The notes: a model not told the origin generated them from the letters alone. A stretch of DNA of 64,000 nucleotides from Mariniflexile gromovii (GCF_017814435.1 NZ_JAGJCB010000001.1:62001-126000); one strand, 5' to 3'. Shown: positions 32,501 to 38,335, numbered from the stretch's first letter. Program-made: numbers and translations.

Positions 32501-33804
32501 TTGCAGCAGATTATCAAGTACATGTTGATAGTGGTGATTGTGAAGCAACATCTACTGTTGTATCAATTACAGAACCTAGCGCTCCATTAATTGCTCCATT
32601 TACAACAAGTAACGTTACTTGTAATGGGTCAAGTAACGGATCTATAACTGTAAATGCTTCAGGAGGAACAGGTCAGATTAAATATGCTATCTCTCCTCAG
32701 TTAAATCAATTTTTTGAAACCAATACGTTTAGTAATCTTGCTCCAGGAACCTATGACGTGATTGCTCAAGATGAGTTAGGATGTTTCATAGTTGTAAATT
32801 TCACAATTACAGAACCAGATCCATTAGCATTATCTATCGTTTCAGGATCATTGCTACCAGAAGTTTGTTCAGGCGATATGGATGGCGAGTTTAGTGTAGA
32901 ACTTTCAGGAGGAACTGCCCCATACAGCGTTGCTATAGATAATATTAATGGACCTTATACAACAGGAACTCCAACACAAACACAATTTGATTTTACAAAT
33001 TTAGAAGGTGGTGACAAAATGGTATATGTGCGTGATGCTTTTGGTTGTGAAACTGAATGGAATATTACGTTCCCAGAGTCTGTTACCATTAATCCAGAAG
33101 CTACGGTTGAGTTTGGTTGTACCAACAACATTTCAACCAACATTGTAAGAGTGAGTGTAGACCCGAGTATAACAGATACGAACGATTTAGACTATTCTCT
33201 TAACGGAGGCACATACCAGTCTAGTAACGAGTTTATAAATGTTCCTGCAGGAGTAGGGCATTATATAGATGTTCGACATACCAATGGTTGTATAAAAAGA
33301 ACACCAAGTTTTGATGTGGAACAATATAACCCATTAACCATTGGAATAGCTATGGGTGAAATAAATGAAATTATTACAGCAACTTCTGGTGGTTCTGGTA
33401 CTTATGAATACACATTGAATGGTGAATCTTACGGAAGCACCGATACATTCATAATTTACAAGTCTGGTGATTACACGGTTACAGTAACCGATAGTAATGG
33501 GTGTTTTGCATCGGCTACCCAATATTTCGAGTTTATCGATTTATGTGTTCCAAATTACTTTACACCAGATAATGATGGCGTTCTAGATACTTGGAGTCCA
33601 GGTTGTGCATGGCAATATCCAAATATGAAAGTTAACATTTTTGATAGGTATGGAAGAAGATTAGCCATTTTAGGTGTTAATGATAAATGGGATGGTAAGT
33701 ACCAAGGAAAAGATCTTCCATCAGGTGATTACTGGTATACCATTAAGCTAAACGATAAAAAGTACGATAAACAAGTCGTTGGACATTTTACATTATACCG
33801 ATAA
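20587..33804 (+). CDS. sprB: Second giant SprB-like adhesin, 3' fragment with type B sorting domain
   Basis: The frame is open from before 20500 to 33804. The first GTG (20587) lies inside the jelly-roll domain and has no signal peptide, so this part could not be exported alone. It encodes about 4405 residues made almost wholly of SprB repeats (C near the start, GG..PY.YS, D.NGC at the end). These are grouped into a higher-order unit of 573-622 residues with anchors at 21691, 23410, 25150, 27016 and 28771. A 1310-bp block is repeated with no difference seen. The last 90 residues are a CHU_C type B CTD (VPNYFTPDNDGVLDTWSPG, FDRYGRRLAILG, GHFTLYR) very like that of the first adhesin. Its sprF follows 47 nt downstream. 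With the 5' part it would make a protein of about 5855 residues. Confidence 0.87.
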   Translation: MFQLPKSCVTQVDFPIVVGSGNAFNSQIVNSSDVSCFGASDGTITVAAQNFDTNNGFQYSIDNGATWNTQLTSPYTITGLAQGTYDVQIRYANTSNTACINAFTQVIGSPSPLGVTASATPITCINGATIRATGTGGTPAYSYELLDTATLNLISNFPSNGVLTDIPAGNYTVRITDAKGCTATTTLTLTESTAPTATITNADYCYDSINGASFEVTATGGQTPYEFNINGGPFQLSNTFTSLTPGNYTIIVRDAYGCTVTLPTETIAQQLSVNAVLTKELDCTASPNAVITGTIAGGYAPFTYEVSINNGAYASLGSTGTSFTYSTATAATYQFRVTDARNCQSVSNVITISPITNPTVSATTTNVSCNGASDGSAQLVGSGGSGGYTFSNDNVTFTASSLFTGLSNGSHTFYVRDSKNCTSSVTVNITQPTPLTATASATAFSCSATNAKQSAVITIAVPTTGTAPYQYSFNNGTTFSSSNTLTVNDNGSDQTFNYVVRDANGCLTAAQSITLTALDPPTDLAFASAAVTCTATTTTVTLTATNGVGPLQYETIAPSPVIRAKQGSNSFAGLAPGTYVFQVTDANGCYYSESYTIAPVTPIAIAGNLVSNVLCKGGTTGSGTYNVSGNATVGNYTYALTAGTLGTGSLTKSGDVLTLSNVAVGTYTVQVTDSATGCVANASITVSEPADVLTLATTSNINANCFNRAQVTVAGSGGTPNYTYAFVQDGASPAGLYTSSNTATLDPITNTNWDVWVMDNQGCTAKIDVVIATDPVPTIDPVALQCYTGSPISITLSGTAVGTPTYSIGGSYQASPTFSINAPGVYNVSIRDGNGCIASRTFEVQPELLLDANMTQDLTCAVDASITLTANGGTGTYSTYAVSSDGGTTYTNIAGSSYTATTDGNYQFRVTDSQGCQAISNIIIVTPKTTPTQTYTQTNVSCNGASDGGIVVTAANGIAPYQYSRDNGATFQASNVFNGLAAGTYNIVVRDSKSCISVATVVTITQPTALSATASATSFNCSATNAKQSAVITIAVPTTGTSPYQYSFNNGTSFSSSNTLTVNDNGSDQTFTYVVRDANGCLTTAQSITLAALDPPTDLAFTSSAVTCLATTSSVSLTATNGVGTLQYETIAPSPIIRAKQTSNSFANLTPGTYVFQVTDANGCYYTESYTIASVTPIAVTGLKLSDVLCNGNNTGAIRFTVSGYAGTYSSTLTSGAGTLVQSGNTVNLTNLIADTYTIEVTDDNTGCTANYSITITEPTALTFTSTSTNVFCTNDESQITVSASGGTVSYTYAAVVTGAAAPVVYDASNVITVDTNSAANLVWDLYVKDANGCITMNTVTITADALPTVTTPALASNQCTASTGFTFTATGTGLAPLSYSINGGTSYQTSPTFTVNTPGSYTVTIKDGNGCTATSSTPTVVYAPLSTNAVLTKDLTCSVPTDATIDITVSGGNAPYSYEVNYNGSGYTAMASVPYSTSLNGTYQFRITDANSCTIETNVITVNPIVNPEITNVVQTQFISCSGEATAAIQITVDNSKGLAPFVFTVVNTTTGQNFGTQTSGLTAGDYEITVTDSKGCTDTFTLVNPITEPDPIVLDYDVNPITCGAGGISLGEIIINSVTGGTANYIYHVRGTNGYSQQLLNQTGATQVFEVVDFGLYEIIITDANGCTLLEQNIIVASPPDDLDITIDATVNCATGGEAEVSIGSSSSITGVGPFYFAIYTGPGMLYDGSPTWVLGTGSPASATFTNLIPDVTYTFIVYDDDTKCYYYETATLAVPTNSTLSISGLTAYNITCTGETDGSVSFNITSAYGSDTDVTYEILDSQTLVTTGISGSDTVPANGTLTDLNLGSLPFGNYILVIEETSGPNAGCSVASLPFNITESAIELNVTASLTKNENCNELGVITAIGKDGTSPYTYQLLLATDPAPDNTSSGWGSVNTFTATADSYIVYVKDAYGCVRNAPITLTRDADPTIDAVTEQCFTGSPISITLSGTTTVGPVTYAIGTSGVAGAYQSSATFIINAAGTYDVFIKDGNGCIATTTYVVQPALLLDAEVTKELDCTVPPDAVITLTSSGGTGTYTTYEVDYNGGGYVGIGGSPYSAAAAGTYQFRVTDSQGCQAETTIITIDPLTNPAFTFTQTNVSCNGGADGSIVVTATGGIAPYQYSIDNGATYQASNVFTGLNAAGIYNVIVRDSKSCVSPATLVTITEPALVGGSGVLTQGLTCGAGNAAQAATVTITGSGGTSPYTYSFDGGINYTSTNTYSTFTAGMVTAYVKDANGCIIPTPIDVAVPALNVPTDLDFSATAVTCIATTSDVQLTATDGVGTLSYAILSPAASTGNVSGASTGLFTGLAPDTYMFEVTDANGCTYQESYTVVPVTNITVSGALVNDVSCNGGSNGAVDFTVGNFTGTYSYTVNGAAAVVGQSSVTINLTGLPIGNQQIVVTDEITGCTDTFTVMVSEPASPLTFTATATNVYCTNDESQITVTASGGTVSYSYAAVVTGAPAPATYGTSNVVTVDTNSGTDLVWDVYVRDANGCIEMNTVTVILDPLPTVSTLALASNQCTVSSGFAFTAFGETGVAPFTYSINGGASYQASPTFIVNAPGTYTVTIRDANGCTANSATTTEVYAPLNSVITLTKELDCTGTPDAVITGTITGGLAPYTYEVDINGIGYTALGAVATPYTYTTASAGTYQFRITDANGCPVETTIITIDPLTNPAFTFTQTNVSCNGGADGSIVVTATGGIAPYQYSIDNGATYQASNVFTGLNAAGIYNVIVRDSKSCVSPATLVTITEPALVGGSGVLTQGLTCGAGNAAQAATVTITGSGGTSPYTYSFDGGINYTSTNTYSTFTAGMVTAYVKDANGCIIPTPIDVAVPALNVPTDLDFSATAVTCIATTSDVQLTATDGVGTLSYAILSPAASTGNVSGASTGLFTGLAPDTYMFEVTDANGCTYQESYTVVPVTNITVSGALVNDVSCNGGSNGAVDFTVGNFTGTYSYTVNGAAAVVGQSSVTINLTGLPIGNQQIVVTDEITGCTDTFTVMVSEPASPLTFTATATNVYCTNDESQITVTASGGTVSYSYAAVVTGAPAPATYGTSNVVTVDTNSGTDLVWDVYVRDANGCIEMNTVTVILDPLPTVSTPALASNQCNLTGDPYTFTIIGSTGVAPLTYSVGSGFQSSGTFTGLTPGNYFVTVKDGNGCEAISPTSVTIYEPLDFTPTVTTLPSCSDDDGVISMVPSGGSGNYSYAISPSGSISLSGNVFSGVPSGTYTITITDTTTLCTKDIDVTVTSATPVTFTASVDDASCYGGSDGIITVSLPLSNDNPIYTYAITAGPSTASTQNSNTFSGLAAGIYTVEVTSGRNCVASQDITVGEPNAIAVPTPTVIEYACSTNTNSSNYATITVSGSTGGSGTYTIYEFIKGSTIVQSGSNNVYTETDYQGGTYIINVYDSNGCSGTTSANINPFIRLDSLEITIDNAITCTNNEDITLSVTSTGGTPTNLQYTLVDVVGSTKGGVYNQTNTTGIFTGLPIGSYLATVLNNDTGCSVQKVHYVNNPNTFDLAINNGVNVTCFGDNDGSVEVTFIDRKPLPSDESGAFNYEVFNSLGNSVATGSAIDAGPITISGLLAGTYTIAASLSNAPYCTVNKNFTITAPNAALAITETHTEITCVSGNNDGSISARATGGWPGDYEYQLELSSGSIIYSYSDNYDFEGLTPGDYIVSVRDSRGCIASVNVLLVVPTPINATVTATPTLLVCFGNTNASITVSGVTGGQGSNYTYTLNTVSPVISSSGPQLSPVFNGLGAGTYNVTVRDGFNCSFTSSNIVISEPTQVESLLVKETSQTCLTGTTLRLSATGGTGMYEYSSTSDFATVLGSFASSTTVNVAPGTYMYYVRDVNGCVANVSNEIKIDPLPTLEVNVDATNAFINCAGDNTGVIVAKAQGGLGNYIYTLQDALGNTVPATQLSPGRFTELFAADYQVHVDSGDCEATSTVVSITEPSAPLIAPFTTSNVTCNGSSNGSITVNASGGTGQIKYAISPQLNQFFETNTFSNLAPGTYDVIAQDELGCFIVVNFTITEPDPLALSIVSGSLLPEVCSGDMDGEFSVELSGGTAPYSVAIDNINGPYTTGTPTQTQFDFTNLEGGDKMVYVRDAFGCETEWNITFPESVTINPEATVEFGCTNNISTNIVRVSVDPSITDTNDLDYSLNGGTYQSSNEFINVPAGVGHYIDVRHTNGCIKRTPSFDVEQYNPLTIGIAMGEINEIITATSGGSGTYEYTLNGESYGSTDTFIIYKSGDYTVTVTDSNGCFASATQYFEFIDLCVPNYFTPDNDGVLDTWSPGCAWQYPNMKVNIFDRYGRRLAILGVNDKWDGKYQGKDLPSGDYWYTIKLNDKKYDKQVVGHFTLYR
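26946..28255 (+). repeat. 1310-bp direct repeat, copy 1
   Basis: This block recurs at 28701-30010, an offset of 1755 bp or 585 codons. I found no base difference between the copies. They part at ACACT versus ACACC. The block is richer in GC than its flanks and codes for SprB repeats. Confidence 0.9.
28701..30010 (+). repeat. 1310-bp direct repeat, copy 2
   Basis: The second copy of the block at 26946-28255. The left edge falls in AGAAACAACC and the right edge before CCGGCATTGG. The reading frame is kept. Such a perfect repeat can expand or shrink by recombination, and can also be collapsed in a short-read assembly. Confidence 0.9.
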
Positions 33805-33851
33805 AAGCAAGGTTAATTAGTGATTGAAAATCATTAGAAAAAATAAAAATT

Positions 33852-34835
33852 ATGCGTAAAACACTCCTATATATTTTTCTACTATCCATGGTAAGCATCC
33901 ATGGGCAAGAGCTTAACTTGCCCGTCTTCACGCAGTACTTGGCCGATAACAACTTTGTGGTTTCGCCAACCTATGCGGGCATTGGCGATAATTTAAAGAT
34001 CAGGGCCAACGGTTTAACGCAATGGGTTGGCATCAAGGGCGCTCCCGATAACCAATCGGTATATGCCGATTTTAGGATCGCCAACCGATCTGGGGTAGGC
34101 TTGTCCTTTTACAATGATAGGAACGGGAACACCATCCAATCTGGCGGAAAGGTTTCCTTTGCGCACCATTTGACCCTGGACTATTATTCAAAACAGTACC
34201 TTTCCTTCGGGATATCGTACAACCTGAACAACTTCAGGATCGATGTTAACAACTTGTATGGCTATGACGAGAACAATGGGAATCCGGTTCCTTCGACCGT
34301 ATCGGATGACAGGCGCACATCGAACAACAATTTCGACGTAGGTATCCTTTACAGGAACAAAGGGTTCTTTGCAAGTTTCAATGCCAACAACATCCTTGAG
34401 AAGAACATAGATGAGGACATCCGGAAAGCGGAACCCGGTATGCTATTAAACTACCAGGTATATTCTGGGTACACCTTTAGGGGTCCCAATAAAAACGGCC
34501 TGGAGTTTGAACCGTCCATTTACTACCAAATGTTCAGTAGCGATAACCGTTCCAGTACCGATGTGAATTTTAAGTTCAGGAAATACAACAGGAACGATGA
34601 TTATTATTGGGCGGGCATCTCGTACCGTTTTTTGAACGACCAGTTTTTAAGGCCGTTGAACGTAGGGCCCATGGCAGGGCTAAAGAAAAACAACTTTTAC
34701 TTTGGCTATGCGTACCAAATTACCATGAACGACCTGTCTGGTTTCAATTCCGGTACGCATGTGGTAACCATTGGATTGGATTTTCTACAGGGCATCAGCA
34801 ATTGTCCCTGTACCCAAAACCCAGTACATTATTAA
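33852..34835 (+). CDS. sprF: SprF, PorP/SprF-family T9SS protein, copy 2
   Basis: 327 residues, the same protein as the product of 14649-15632 except for Asn instead of His at residue 24. About nine base differences separate the genes over 984 bp, and nearly all are silent. Homology stops within about ten bases after the stop codon and just before the start. It presumably serves the second adhesin in the same way as copy 1, helping type B cargo through T9SS. The gap to the adhesin stop is 47 nt here instead of 5. Base composition is again higher in GC than in neighbouring genes. Confidence 0.9.
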   Translation: MRKTLLYIFLLSMVSIHGQELNLPVFTQYLADNNFVVSPTYAGIGDNLKIRANGLTQWVGIKGAPDNQSVYADFRIANRSGVGLSFYNDRNGNTIQSGGKVSFAHHLTLDYYSKQYLSFGISYNLNNFRIDVNNLYGYDENNGNPVPSTVSDDRRTSNNNFDVGILYRNKGFFASFNANNILEKNIDEDIRKAEPGMLLNYQVYSGYTFRGPNKNGLEFEPSIYYQMFSSDNRSSTDVNFKFRKYNRNDDYYWAGISYRFLNDQFLRPLNVGPMAGLKKNNFYFGYAYQITMNDLSGFNSGTHVVTIGLDFLQGISNCPCTQNPVHY

Positions 34836-34869
34836 TCTGTTTTTAATTAGAAAAACAAAAACGTTATAC

Positions 34870-34877
34870 TATTTTTG
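34870..34877 (+). promoter_or_regulatory. Candidate -7 box of the MFS gene
   Basis: TATTTTTG matches TAnnTTTG and lies 62 nt before the MFS start. The -33 position holds TTAG rather than TTG. Confidence 0.4.
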
Positions 34878-34939
34878 CAGCTTGAAGGATCTAGCTAAAT
34901 ACATCTTTCTAAAAGCTAAAATTAGAATAGGTAACAACA

Positions 34940-36082
34940 ATGGAATTAAGGAAAAAACAACGTATCGCTTTAAGTGTCTATTTTTTTCTGTCTGGTATCT
35001 GTTTTGCATCATGGGCATCACGTATACCTACCATTAAAGATTTTTTCAATTTAAATGAAGCAGAACTGGGAACCATTCTTTTAGCTATGCCTGTAAGCTC
35101 TTTAATTGGGCTTCCTATTTCAAGTTGGTTGGTATCTAAGTTTGATAGTCGTGTACCGCTAATCGTTTCATTCGTATTTTTCTCAATAGCCTTAACCTGC
35201 ATTGGTTTTGCTACAACACCTTTTTGGTTGGTTTTTTCAGTATGTTTATTTTCATTTTCCATGCGAATTTTAAATATTTCGGTAAATACTCAATCAATAA
35301 CTCTACAGAAAAAATTTGAGAAACGTGTTGTGGGAGCTTTTCACGGGCTTTGGAGTACCGGCGGATTGTTAGGTGTTGCTTTTTCAACACTTATGGTAAA
35401 AATGGATGTTTCTATAGAAATACATCTACTAAGCATTTCAATATTTGGGTTAATATTAGCCTTACTAACCTATCCATTTACTGTTAAGGGAGATATCTCC
35501 ACTACAGGAAACAAATTAATAATAGGAAAACCCGATCCGTTTATTTTGTATTTAGGGATTTTAATATTTCTAGGTGCTATTTGCGAAGGCGGTATGTTCG
35601 ATTGGAGTGGGGTGTACTTTAAAGATGTTGTAAATGAAGAAGTCTTCACCTTTGGATATCTTATGTTTATGACTACCATGGCACTTTCAAGATTTTTCTG
35701 TGATAGGTTAGTTGATGTATTTGGATTACAAAAAATGTATATCTTAAGCTCTGTACTTATAGCATTGGGGATTGCTATTGCGGTGGCATTTCCATTTTTT
35801 TGGTCTGCTTTATTAGGTTTTTGTTTTGTAGGTTTTGGTACAGCAGCTATTTTTCCGGTAACATTATCGTTGGCAGGGACCTCAAAAAAATACTCACCCG
35901 GTATGGCAATATCTATAGTAACCACTTACGCGATTGCAGGCATGTTGATAGGGCCACCATTAATAGGATATTTGGCACAGGCATTTAACTTAAAAAACGC
36001 TTTTATTATTTTTATAATCCTTGGGTTACTATTTATTCCTGTATCACGTTCTTTTTTTAAGTTTCAAGCTAAGAATTTATAA
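34940..36082 (+). CDS. MFS transporter, YbjJ-like
   Basis: 380 residues with about twelve hydrophobic segments, as expected for a major facilitator inner-membrane carrier. Motifs include SWASRIPTIKDFF in the first segment and loop, a basic loop after the second segment (SKFDSRVPLI), and FHGLWSTGGLLGV in the fifth, which is typical of YbjJ-type carriers. The substrate is unknown. The start at ATG 34940 places the first helix at residues 8-28. It is preceded by its own promoter candidate, so it is probably not part of the adhesin unit. A dispersed repeat follows directly after its stop. Confidence 0.8.
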   Translation: MELRKKQRIALSVYFFLSGICFASWASRIPTIKDFFNLNEAELGTILLAMPVSSLIGLPISSWLVSKFDSRVPLIVSFVFFSIALTCIGFATTPFWLVFSVCLFSFSMRILNISVNTQSITLQKKFEKRVVGAFHGLWSTGGLLGVAFSTLMVKMDVSIEIHLLSISIFGLILALLTYPFTVKGDISTTGNKLIIGKPDPFILYLGILIFLGAICEGGMFDWSGVYFKDVVNEEVFTFGYLMFMTTMALSRFFCDRLVDVFGLQKMYILSSVLIALGIAIAVAFPFFWSALLGFCFVGFGTAAIFPVTLSLAGTSKKYSPGMAISIVTTYAIAGMLIGPPLIGYLAQAFNLKNAFIIFIILGLLFIPVSRSFFKFQAKNL

Positions 36083-36087
36083 GTTTT

Positions 36088-36175
36088 GGGCGCAACCCTA
36101 AAGGGTCGGGTTATCCACTGCAAGTCCTCGTTCGTGCCTCACTGCGGGCTTTCCGTTACTACCCCTTGCGCGGGC
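36088..36175. repeat. Dispersed intergenic repeat with hairpins
   Basis: GC-rich compared with its surroundings. It contains an internal inverted repeat (CCCTAAAGGG) and a block CAAGTCCTCG..TGCGGGCTTT at 36121-36152 that recurs in degraded form at 45801-45840. It lies between two convergent genes. It looks like one of the short non-coding repeats scattered in Flavobacteriaceae genomes; function unknown. Confidence 0.55.
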
Positions 36176-36195
36176 GTATTTGCAAAGTAAAAGTT

Positions 36196-37044
36196 TCACC
36201 TAAAAATAGAAGCCATTTTGTAAAAGAATTTTCCAAAGCTACTGCGCTCAATGTCACCATTTCTTATTTTTTGTCTATGCGCTTTATACTGTTTTTTATA
36301 AAATTCAGAAGCATTGGTTCTTCTGAATTTATTTTGCTTTTTACGTTCTAATTCTTCAGGAGAGCAAACGTATTTTGTCTCGCTTTCGTCTACAACCCCA
36401 TATCCAACCACAACCATGCCGTCCAATATAGCTTCATCCATAACAAGAATTATGTTGTTTTCTTTTTCAGTAATTTTCAACTCTTTAGTTTTAAACCCAA
36501 TATAACTCATAACTAAAACATCTCCTTTGTTTGCTTTTAAAGAAAATTTCCCATCAAAATCCGTAGCTATTCCATCACTGGTTCCTTTAACAAGAACATT
36601 TACACCAGGTAAAGGCGTGTTGTCTTCATCTGTTATAATACCGCTGATGAGGTTTTCATTAACCAAAGGTTTTGGTTTTATCTTACCTACAATATGGTTC
36701 TGTTTAGTAGAATCTGTTTGAACCACTTTGGTTTCACCTTGTGCATGGATATATGGACTTGCTAAGCCCATAAAAGCAAAAAATCCAGAAGCTAAATAGG
36801 TAACGTAGTTATTCTTTTCTTTTCTACTTAATACAATATCTCTTTGTAGTTGTGTGGCTTTAAAACGTCCGCAAAGGTTATTGTTCTGCTCAAAAGTTTT
36901 AATTATTTGCTCGTCGGTTTTGGTAGTAAAATCAAACACGGTTTTTTTGCACGCAGCACAGTGACGCCCTTTTTCATTTGGCGTCATGTTATTCCAGTTT
37001 TCGCTACAAGGCTTCGGAATATCTATATTTATTACTTTTCTCAT
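36196..37044 (-). CDS. Membrane protein with carboxypeptidase-regulatory-like domain and Cys motif
   Basis: 282 residues. The N-terminal 60 residues form a cysteine domain common in Bacteroidota (KPCSENWNNMTP, GRHCAACKKTVFDF, LCGRF), followed by one transmembrane segment (YLASGFFAFMGLASPYIHA). A CarboxypepD_reg-like beta domain follows (ISGIITDEDNTPLPGVNVLV, DFDGKFSLKA, SYIGFKTKEL). After it comes VVVGYG, the signature that closes the same domain in SusC/RagA receptors, but no TonB-dependent barrel follows, only a basic tail. This suggests a periplasmic domain anchored in the inner membrane, facing a cytoplasmic Cys domain. The function is unknown. Confidence 0.7.
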   Translation of the reverse strand: MRKVINIDIPKPCSENWNNMTPNEKGRHCAACKKTVFDFTTKTDEQIIKTFEQNNNLCGRFKATQLQRDIVLSRKEKNNYVTYLASGFFAFMGLASPYIHAQGETKVVQTDSTKQNHIVGKIKPKPLVNENLISGIITDEDNTPLPGVNVLVKGTSDGIATDFDGKFSLKANKGDVLVMSYIGFKTKELKITEKENNIILVMDEAILDGMVVVGYGVVDESETKYVCSPEELERKKQNKFRRTNASEFYKKQYKAHRQKIRNGDIERSSFGKFFYKMASIFR

Positions 37045-37068
37045 AGTTCAAATTACCATAAGAAAAAG

Positions 37069-37076
37069 CAAAACTA
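37069..37076 (-). promoter_or_regulatory. Candidate -7 box
   Basis: On the minus strand this reads TAGTTTTG, matching TAnnTTTG, 25 nt before the start at 37044. No clear -33 TTG was seen. Confidence 0.35.
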
Positions 37077-37117
37077 AAAGTTAGAATGAGTGAGCGGGTT
37101 ATTTTGTTGAGTAACGT

Positions 37118-38152
37118 TTACTTTTCAGCAATTTCAACCTCAAATAATTTGTCCCAGCGTTTCCCGGTAACAAAAATGGTTTTAGTATCTGGATTGTAAG
37201 CAATACCGTTTAAAACATCTAAACCTTCGTGCTGTGTTACTAATTTTTTTAACGGAGAAAAATCAATCACACCAATTACGGCACCATTTTCTGGATTAAT
37301 TAAAGCAACACCATCTTTTTGATAACGATTCGCATAAATAACCCCGTTAATCCATTCCATTTCATTAATCTCAACAATTTTTCCTTTGTTGGTGTAAACT
37401 TGTATGTGGTCTTCTTCAACCAAAGTATCAGGATTTAAAATCCAAATATTTTCGGTACCATCACTTTTATAAAGTTTTTTTGAATCGTTGCAAATGCCCC
37501 AACCTTCTTTACTGTTTCCGTATTTAAAACTATTTGTTTTTTCAAACGTATTCACATCGTAAATAAAACCTGTGCCCGATTGCCATGTTAGCTGATAAAT
37601 TTTGTCGTTAAGTACGGTAAGGCCTTCACCAAAAAAAGCATCAGCTAAGTTAACGTTCTTCAAAACTTCACCTGTTTTGTAATCAACTTGTCTTAGTTTC
37701 GATTCTTTACGTTGCCCTGTACTTTCGTATAAATTGCCTTTATAAAACTCCAAACCTTGTGTGTACGACGTTATGTCGTGTGGGTATTCATTTATAATTT
37801 TATAGGTATACACTTTTGGAGCTTCATTATTTAAAATGGTAACCGTTGTAGTGGCCACTTGCTTGTCATTATTAAAATAAATGGTCGCATTTATGTTGTG
37901 CTTTCCTAACTTAAAACTTTTTAAATTGGATGTATTGCTTATTTTTTTACCATTTAAAGTATAGCTTACAGAGTCAATTGGATGTTTTTTTTTGTTTTCT
38001 ATGGAGAGATTTAAGGTTTCATTATTAGAAATATCTCCTTTAATAGCATTGGTTTTTATAATAAAATCACTTTTTTTTTGTCCTGTGTTAGAACCACAAG
38101 AAATGATAAGAGCGCTTAATAAAATGATTAATAGGTGTTTAAATGTATTCAT
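37118..38152 (-). CDS. Glutaminyl-peptide cyclotransferase lipoprotein
   Basis: 344 residues. The N terminus ends in a lipobox (LIISCGSN), so the protein is probably a lipoprotein. Residues about 30-105 are an Ig-like leader. Residues about 110-344 match the plant/bacterial type glutaminyl cyclase (Glu_cyclase_2, a five-bladed propeller): YPHDITSYTQGLEF, GNLYESTGQ, FFGEGLTVL, KEGWGICND, INEMEWINGVIYANR, TQHEGLDVLNGIAY. The enzyme turns N-terminal Gln into pyroglutamate. In Bacteroidota many exported proteins start with Gln after signal cleavage, and several proteins here (the adhesins, both SprF copies) have Gln at or next to the predicted cleavage site, so this lipoprotein could act on them. 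That link is inference. Confidence 0.85.
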   Translation of the reverse strand: MNTFKHLLIILLSALIISCGSNTGQKKSDFIIKTNAIKGDISNNETLNLSIENKKKHPIDSVSYTLNGKKISNTSNLKSFKLGKHNINATIYFNNDKQVATTTVTILNNEAPKVYTYKIINEYPHDITSYTQGLEFYKGNLYESTGQRKESKLRQVDYKTGEVLKNVNLADAFFGEGLTVLNDKIYQLTWQSGTGFIYDVNTFEKTNSFKYGNSKEGWGICNDSKKLYKSDGTENIWILNPDTLVEEDHIQVYTNKGKIVEINEMEWINGVIYANRYQKDGVALINPENGAVIGVIDFSPLKKLVTQHEGLDVLNGIAYNPDTKTIFVTGKRWDKLFEVEIAEK

Positions 38153-38206
38153 TTGAAATATTAAATTTGAAGCAAGATATTTATTTAAAATCAGTTTAAA
38201 AAATCA

Positions 38207-38236
38207 TTGTGAAAATTTTAAAAGGTTGTATCTTTG
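38207..38236 (+). promoter_or_regulatory. Promoter of the SRP RNA
   Basis: TTG at 38207-38209, a spacer of exactly 19 nt and TATCTTTG at 38229-38236, six bases before the RNA 5' end. This is a perfect Bacteroidota housekeeping promoter and served as the yardstick for the other promoter calls. Confidence 0.85.
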
Positions 38237-38241
38237 CACTC

Positions 38242-38335
38242 GGCAAGTCCTACACAACCAGCTCCTGTTGAATCCTCCAGGGCGGGAACGCAGCAAAGGT
38301 AAATGGTCGTAGCGGTGTGATGTAGGTAGCTTGCC
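38242..38335 (+). ncRNA. ffs: Bacterial small signal recognition particle RNA (4.5S)
   Basis: GGCAAG at the 5' end pairs with CTTGCC at the 3' end. The conserved SRP helix 8 core is present: CTCCTGTTGAATCCTCCAGG, GGCGGGAACGCAGCAAAGG. It ends in a run of seven T residues (38336-38342). It works with Ffh to target membrane proteins to the membrane. At about 94 nt it is the usual short form without the Alu domain. Confidence 0.93.

Noticed and set aside
33852-34835. Assembly duplication as the explanation of the second sprF
   Set aside because: Flanks differ completely on both sides and there are about nine base differences, so two real copies are more likely, although read coverage would settle it.
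35470-35925. Antisense open frame of 151 codons
   Set aside because: It lies wholly inside the MFS gene on the other strand and is basic and Pro/Asn-rich with no family resemblance. It is a shadow of the hydrophobic codons.
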